From contig JAKABA010000003.1 in assembly GCA_021802115.1 (NCBI GenBank), forward strand, positions 27,462 to 91,461: DNA of 64,000 nucleotides, written 5' to 3'. This document shows, piece after piece, positions 62,085 through 64,000 of the stretch (positions are counted from its first letter, which is position 1; the number at the start of each line of letters is the position of its first letter). Position numbers and translations under genes: made by a program. The DNA comes from a bacterium. Its GTDB lineage: Bacteria; Chloroflexota; Dormibacteria; UBA8260; Bog-877. The notes under the pieces are model-generated. The model was given only the letters and a program-made list of their open reading frames with translations. It searched no databases and was not told the DNA's origin.

Positions 62085-62212
62085 GATCTTAAGTCTAGCA
62101 CGCCCCCATGCAATATGTCACCTGTGGATTGTACGTCCCAAACCGTGGTTCGTAGGCAGACAGTTGTCTCCAGAGCTTGATAACGCAATATAGGTCAAGC
62201 ATAATGGTCAGT

Positions 62213-63049
62213 ATGAACCGACTCCCCCAAGCGAAGCGGGTCCAGGTGGTGAAGGCTCTCGTCGAGGGCAACTCCATCCGGGCCACCGTCCGCATGACGG
62301 GAGTCGCCAAGAACACCGTCACGAAGCTCTTGGTCGAGCTGGGGCAGGCTTGCTCCGAGTACCAGGACGAGAAGCTGCGGGGGCTGACCTGCCGCAAGGT
62401 CCAGTGCGACGAGATCTGGGCCTTCTGCCACGCCAAGGCTGCGAACGTCCCCGAAGAGCACAAGGGCGAGTTCGGGTACGGCGATGTGTGGACCTGGGTG
62501 GCGTTGGATGCCGACTCCAAGCTCGTCCCGACGTGGCTCCTGGGGGATCGCTCCACGGCTGACGCCACGGTCTTCATCCAAGACCTGGCCGACCGGATCG
62601 TGAACCGCATCCAGCTCACCACCGACGGCCACCGACCCTATCTGGAGGCCGTTGAGGGAGCCTTCGGGGCCGAGATCGACTACGCCATGCTCATCAAGCT
62701 CTACGGCGCCCCTCCCGACGCCGAGCGCCGCTACAGCCCCCCGGAGTGCATCGGGGCCAAGCCCCACCGGATTCAGGGCAACCCCGACCCCCGGTACGTC
62801 TCGACCTCCTACGTCGAGCGCCAGAACCTCACCATGCGGATGGGGATGCGACGGTTCACCCGGCTGACTAATGGGTTCTCCAAGAAGGCCGAGAACCTGG
62901 CCGCCGCCGTGAGCCTCCACTTCATGCACGACAACTTCGCCCGACCCCACAAGAGCCTGGCTAACCCTTACCCCCGAACTCCGGCGATGGCGGCGGGAGT
63001 GGCCGAACGGGTCTGGTCGGTAGACGATATCGTCGCGTTGCTCGACTGA
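62213..63049 (+). CDS. IS1-type DDE transposase
   Basis: A 278-residue transposase. An N-terminal HTH (MNRLPQAKRVQVVKALVEGN, RMTGVAKNTVTKLL) is followed by a DDE core: Asp66 (QCDEIWAF), Asp138 (LTTDGHRPY) and Glu202 (SYVERQNLTMRMGMRRF). The late segment RFTRLTNGFSKKAENLAAAV is shared with a family of single-gene transposases annotated as IS1 family. ATG 62213 with CATAAT seven bases before it is chosen; an upstream start at 62177 is open. No separate terminal repeats for the gene alone were found; the island repeats may serve it. Confidence 0.88.
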   Translation: MNRLPQAKRVQVVKALVEGNSIRATVRMTGVAKNTVTKLLVELGQACSEYQDEKLRGLTCRKVQCDEIWAFCHAKAANVPEEHKGEFGYGDVWTWVALDADSKLVPTWLLGDRSTADATVFIQDLADRIVNRIQLTTDGHRPYLEAVEGAFGAEIDYAMLIKLYGAPPDAERRYSPPECIGAKPHRIQGNPDPRYVSTSYVERQNLTMRMGMRRFTRLTNGFSKKAENLAAAVSLHFMHDNFARPHKSLANPYPRTPAMAAGVAERVWSVDDIVALLD

Positions 63050-63560
63050 ACTCGGTACGGATCGTGCGGCAGCACGCACACTCGCCGCGCATGTGGCCCG
63101 TGGCGACCGATTGAACTCCGAGCTTGCCCTGAGCTTGAAGCTGAAGCCACGCAGGGCTGGGGGCAAAGTACCGGTTGTTTCCTTGGCTGCGCGCCATCGC
63201 TAGCCATGCGTTCACCGGCTCCACCAAATCGGGAAAATGCTCCTGGAACTGGTCGCACCTCGGCCCAGAGCGCCAGGGAGTCTCCGCCTGAGCCAAGAAG
63301 AGTTGCATCTGGGTGGCGAACGAGGACAGGTCCGCGTGATGGCGGTCAAAGTCCAGACTCATGCGGCTCGCAGCGGCGGCAAGACCCTCACGTCGCCAGT
63401 CGAAGTACCCGACGACCAGCATTACCGGACAGCCCGAGAGAAGCACCCCGCCGACGTCTCGGGCGATAGCGGCGCCCCCGAAGAAAACTAAGGCGACTCC
63501 GACCGCGCCCATCATGAAGTCGGCCCCCGCCACCCACCGATTCGCGAAGTAGCCTCCCAT
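62961..63560 (-). CDS. Hypothetical membrane protein, 3' end overlapping the transposase
   Basis: A 199-residue frame with two membrane segments near the N-terminus (MMGAVGVALVFFGGAAIA and GGVLLSGCPVMLVVGYF) and a soluble C-terminal part with Cys (GECACC). Its last 89 bases run antisense through the end of the transposase gene, so the real C-terminus may have been replaced by insertion. No family is recognised. The start has no obvious ribosome site. Confidence 0.5.
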   Translation of the reverse strand: MGGYFANRWVAGADFMMGAVGVALVFFGGAAIARDVGGVLLSGCPVMLVVGYFDWRREGLAAAASRMSLDFDRHHADLSSFATQMQLFLAQAETPWRSGPRCDQFQEHFPDLVEPVNAWLAMARSQGNNRYFAPSPAWLQLQAQGKLGVQSVATGHMRGECACCRTIRTEFSRATRRYRLPTRPVRPLPPPSPEFGGKG

Positions 63561-63620
63561 CTCCCGGAGTCTACCCCCGCCCCTGGCAGATCGGCGCTCT
63601 CAGCGCAAGCGGGGAACATC

Positions 63621-63639
63621 TCAATCTGACCCACTACCC
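63621..63639 (-). repeat. Right terminal inverted repeat of the accessory island
   Basis: TCAATCTGACCCACTACCC at 63621-63639 is the inverse of the left copy at 60388-60406 with one mismatch. Confidence 0.5.
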
Positions 63640-63813
63640 GACTTCTGCTGGTGATCGACGAGCTCGACAAAATTGGAGGTCGGCCTGCCCGGAATACCTG
63701 CCCGACCATCTGGCTCTCGGAGCTGCTGGCCTCCAAGACTTGCTCCCGGGTGGTCCCAGCCGCTGCGGACCGGTGTAGAGTGCGGCGAGACCTTCAAGTT
63801 GGAGTTCGCCCAG

Positions 63814-64000
63814 GTGAGCATCCGGTTCCTCCACACCTCGGACTGGCAGCTGGGGATGACTCGCGCGTTCCTCTCAGCCGACGCTCAGGCCCGCTACGCG
63901 GATGACCAGATCGAAGCCGTCCGCCAGCTCGCCAGCACCGCGTCCGAGCAAGCGTGCGCCTTCGCCGTAGTCGCAGGCGATGTCTTCGACTCACTCCTGC
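63814..64000 (+). CDS. SbcD/Mre11-like nuclease, N-terminal part (runs off the window)
   Basis: The first 62 residues of a calcineurin-like metallophosphoesterase: VSIRFLHTSDWQLG has the metal Asp and His of motif I, and VVAGDVFDSLL has the GD-x-(F/V)-D motif II of DNA repair exonucleases of the SbcD/Mre11 group. GTG 63814 has GGAG nine bases upstream; a TTG at 63799 is possible. The frame stays open to the window end. SbcD works with an SbcC ATPase to resect DNA ends and hairpins. Confidence 0.82.
   Translation, partial: MSIRFLHTSDWQLGMTRAFLSADAQARYADDQIEAVRQLASTASEQACAFAVVAGDVFDSLL

Larger units (their letters stand above)
60388..63639. mobile_element. Putative 3.25-kb mobile island with cargo genes
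   Basis: The segment is bounded by the 19-bp inverted repeats and contains a DDE transposase (62213-63049), a Fic gene, two small genes and a membrane-protein gene. GC is visibly lower in the Fic region than in the rest of the window. No target-site duplication was found next to the repeats (left flank ends CCGGGATA, right flank begins GACTTCTG), so the boundary or the age of the insertion is uncertain. Confidence 0.45.

Noticed and set aside
1..64000. rRNA, tRNA, CRISPR array, prophage structural genes
   Set aside because: None were recognised by eye on either strand.

Overview
This is a GC-rich chromosomal window (most genes near 70% GC by eye) with many GTG and TTG starts and several strong GC hairpins. 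It carries secreted LysM/CHAP wall hydrolases, an LppX-like lipoprotein, an ice-binding-type protein with a sortase-like tail, an XPB/helicase-associated gene pair, a K+-independent H+-pyrophosphatase, an S53 peptidase and CxxC-x17-CxxC zinc proteins. These suggest a soil or aerobic Terrabacteria lineage such as Dormibacterota, Chloroflexota or Actinomycetota. This is inference; no rRNA, tRNA or CRISPR array was seen.

Layout. 0-2.7 kb: end of an unknown gene, then a GAF hybrid histidine kinase with an OmpR-type regulator. 2.7-6.4 kb: LysM-CHAP hydrolase, a MaoC dehydratase pair, an LppX-like lipoprotein and an SDR whose catalytic Tyr and Lys are both Ala. 6.4-12.4 kb: zinc-ribbon protein, CinA-type protein, H+-pyrophosphatase, coiled-coil protein, orphan oligopeptide-binding lipoprotein. 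12.5-14.9 kb: an overlapping four-gene unit (class II aldolase, carboxymuconolactone decarboxylase-like, MarR, methyltransferase). 14.9-18.1 kb: nitrilase-GrpB fusion, Fur-family regulator, Mrp. 18.1-25.7 kb: a minus-strand run of ABC exporter, HD hydrolase, helicase-associated protein and XPB helicase. 25.8-35.8 kb: S53 peptidase, methyltransferase, surface genes (beta-repeat CHAP protein, ice-binding-like protein), amidohydrolase, M55 aminopeptidase, aldo/keto reductase, MarR.

36.0-43.6 kb holds the most notable system: a seven-gene, end-overlapping minus-strand operon resembling hydrogenase-4/complex I (HyfC-E-F-G-H-I-B order). Its large subunit lacks all four [NiFe] cysteines, and its ferredoxin subunit keeps only one four-cysteine set. 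It therefore looks like an energy-converting hydrogenase-related (Ehr-type) ion pump rather than a hydrogenase.

43.8-58.5 kb: SDR, KimA-like APC permease, an ArsR-rhodanese/MFS pair, a second copy of the methyltransferase, a secreted GH31/GH36-like hydrolase, aldo/keto reductase, glucose-6-phosphate dehydrogenase, thiolase and MFS. 58.5-64 kb is accessory: a lipoprotein, then a lower-GC island of about 3.25 kb bounded by a 19-bp inverted repeat (18/19 match). The island carries a small conserved gene, a class II Fic protein, an IS1-type DDE transposase and a membrane protein. The window ends in the start of an SbcD/Mre11-like nuclease gene.
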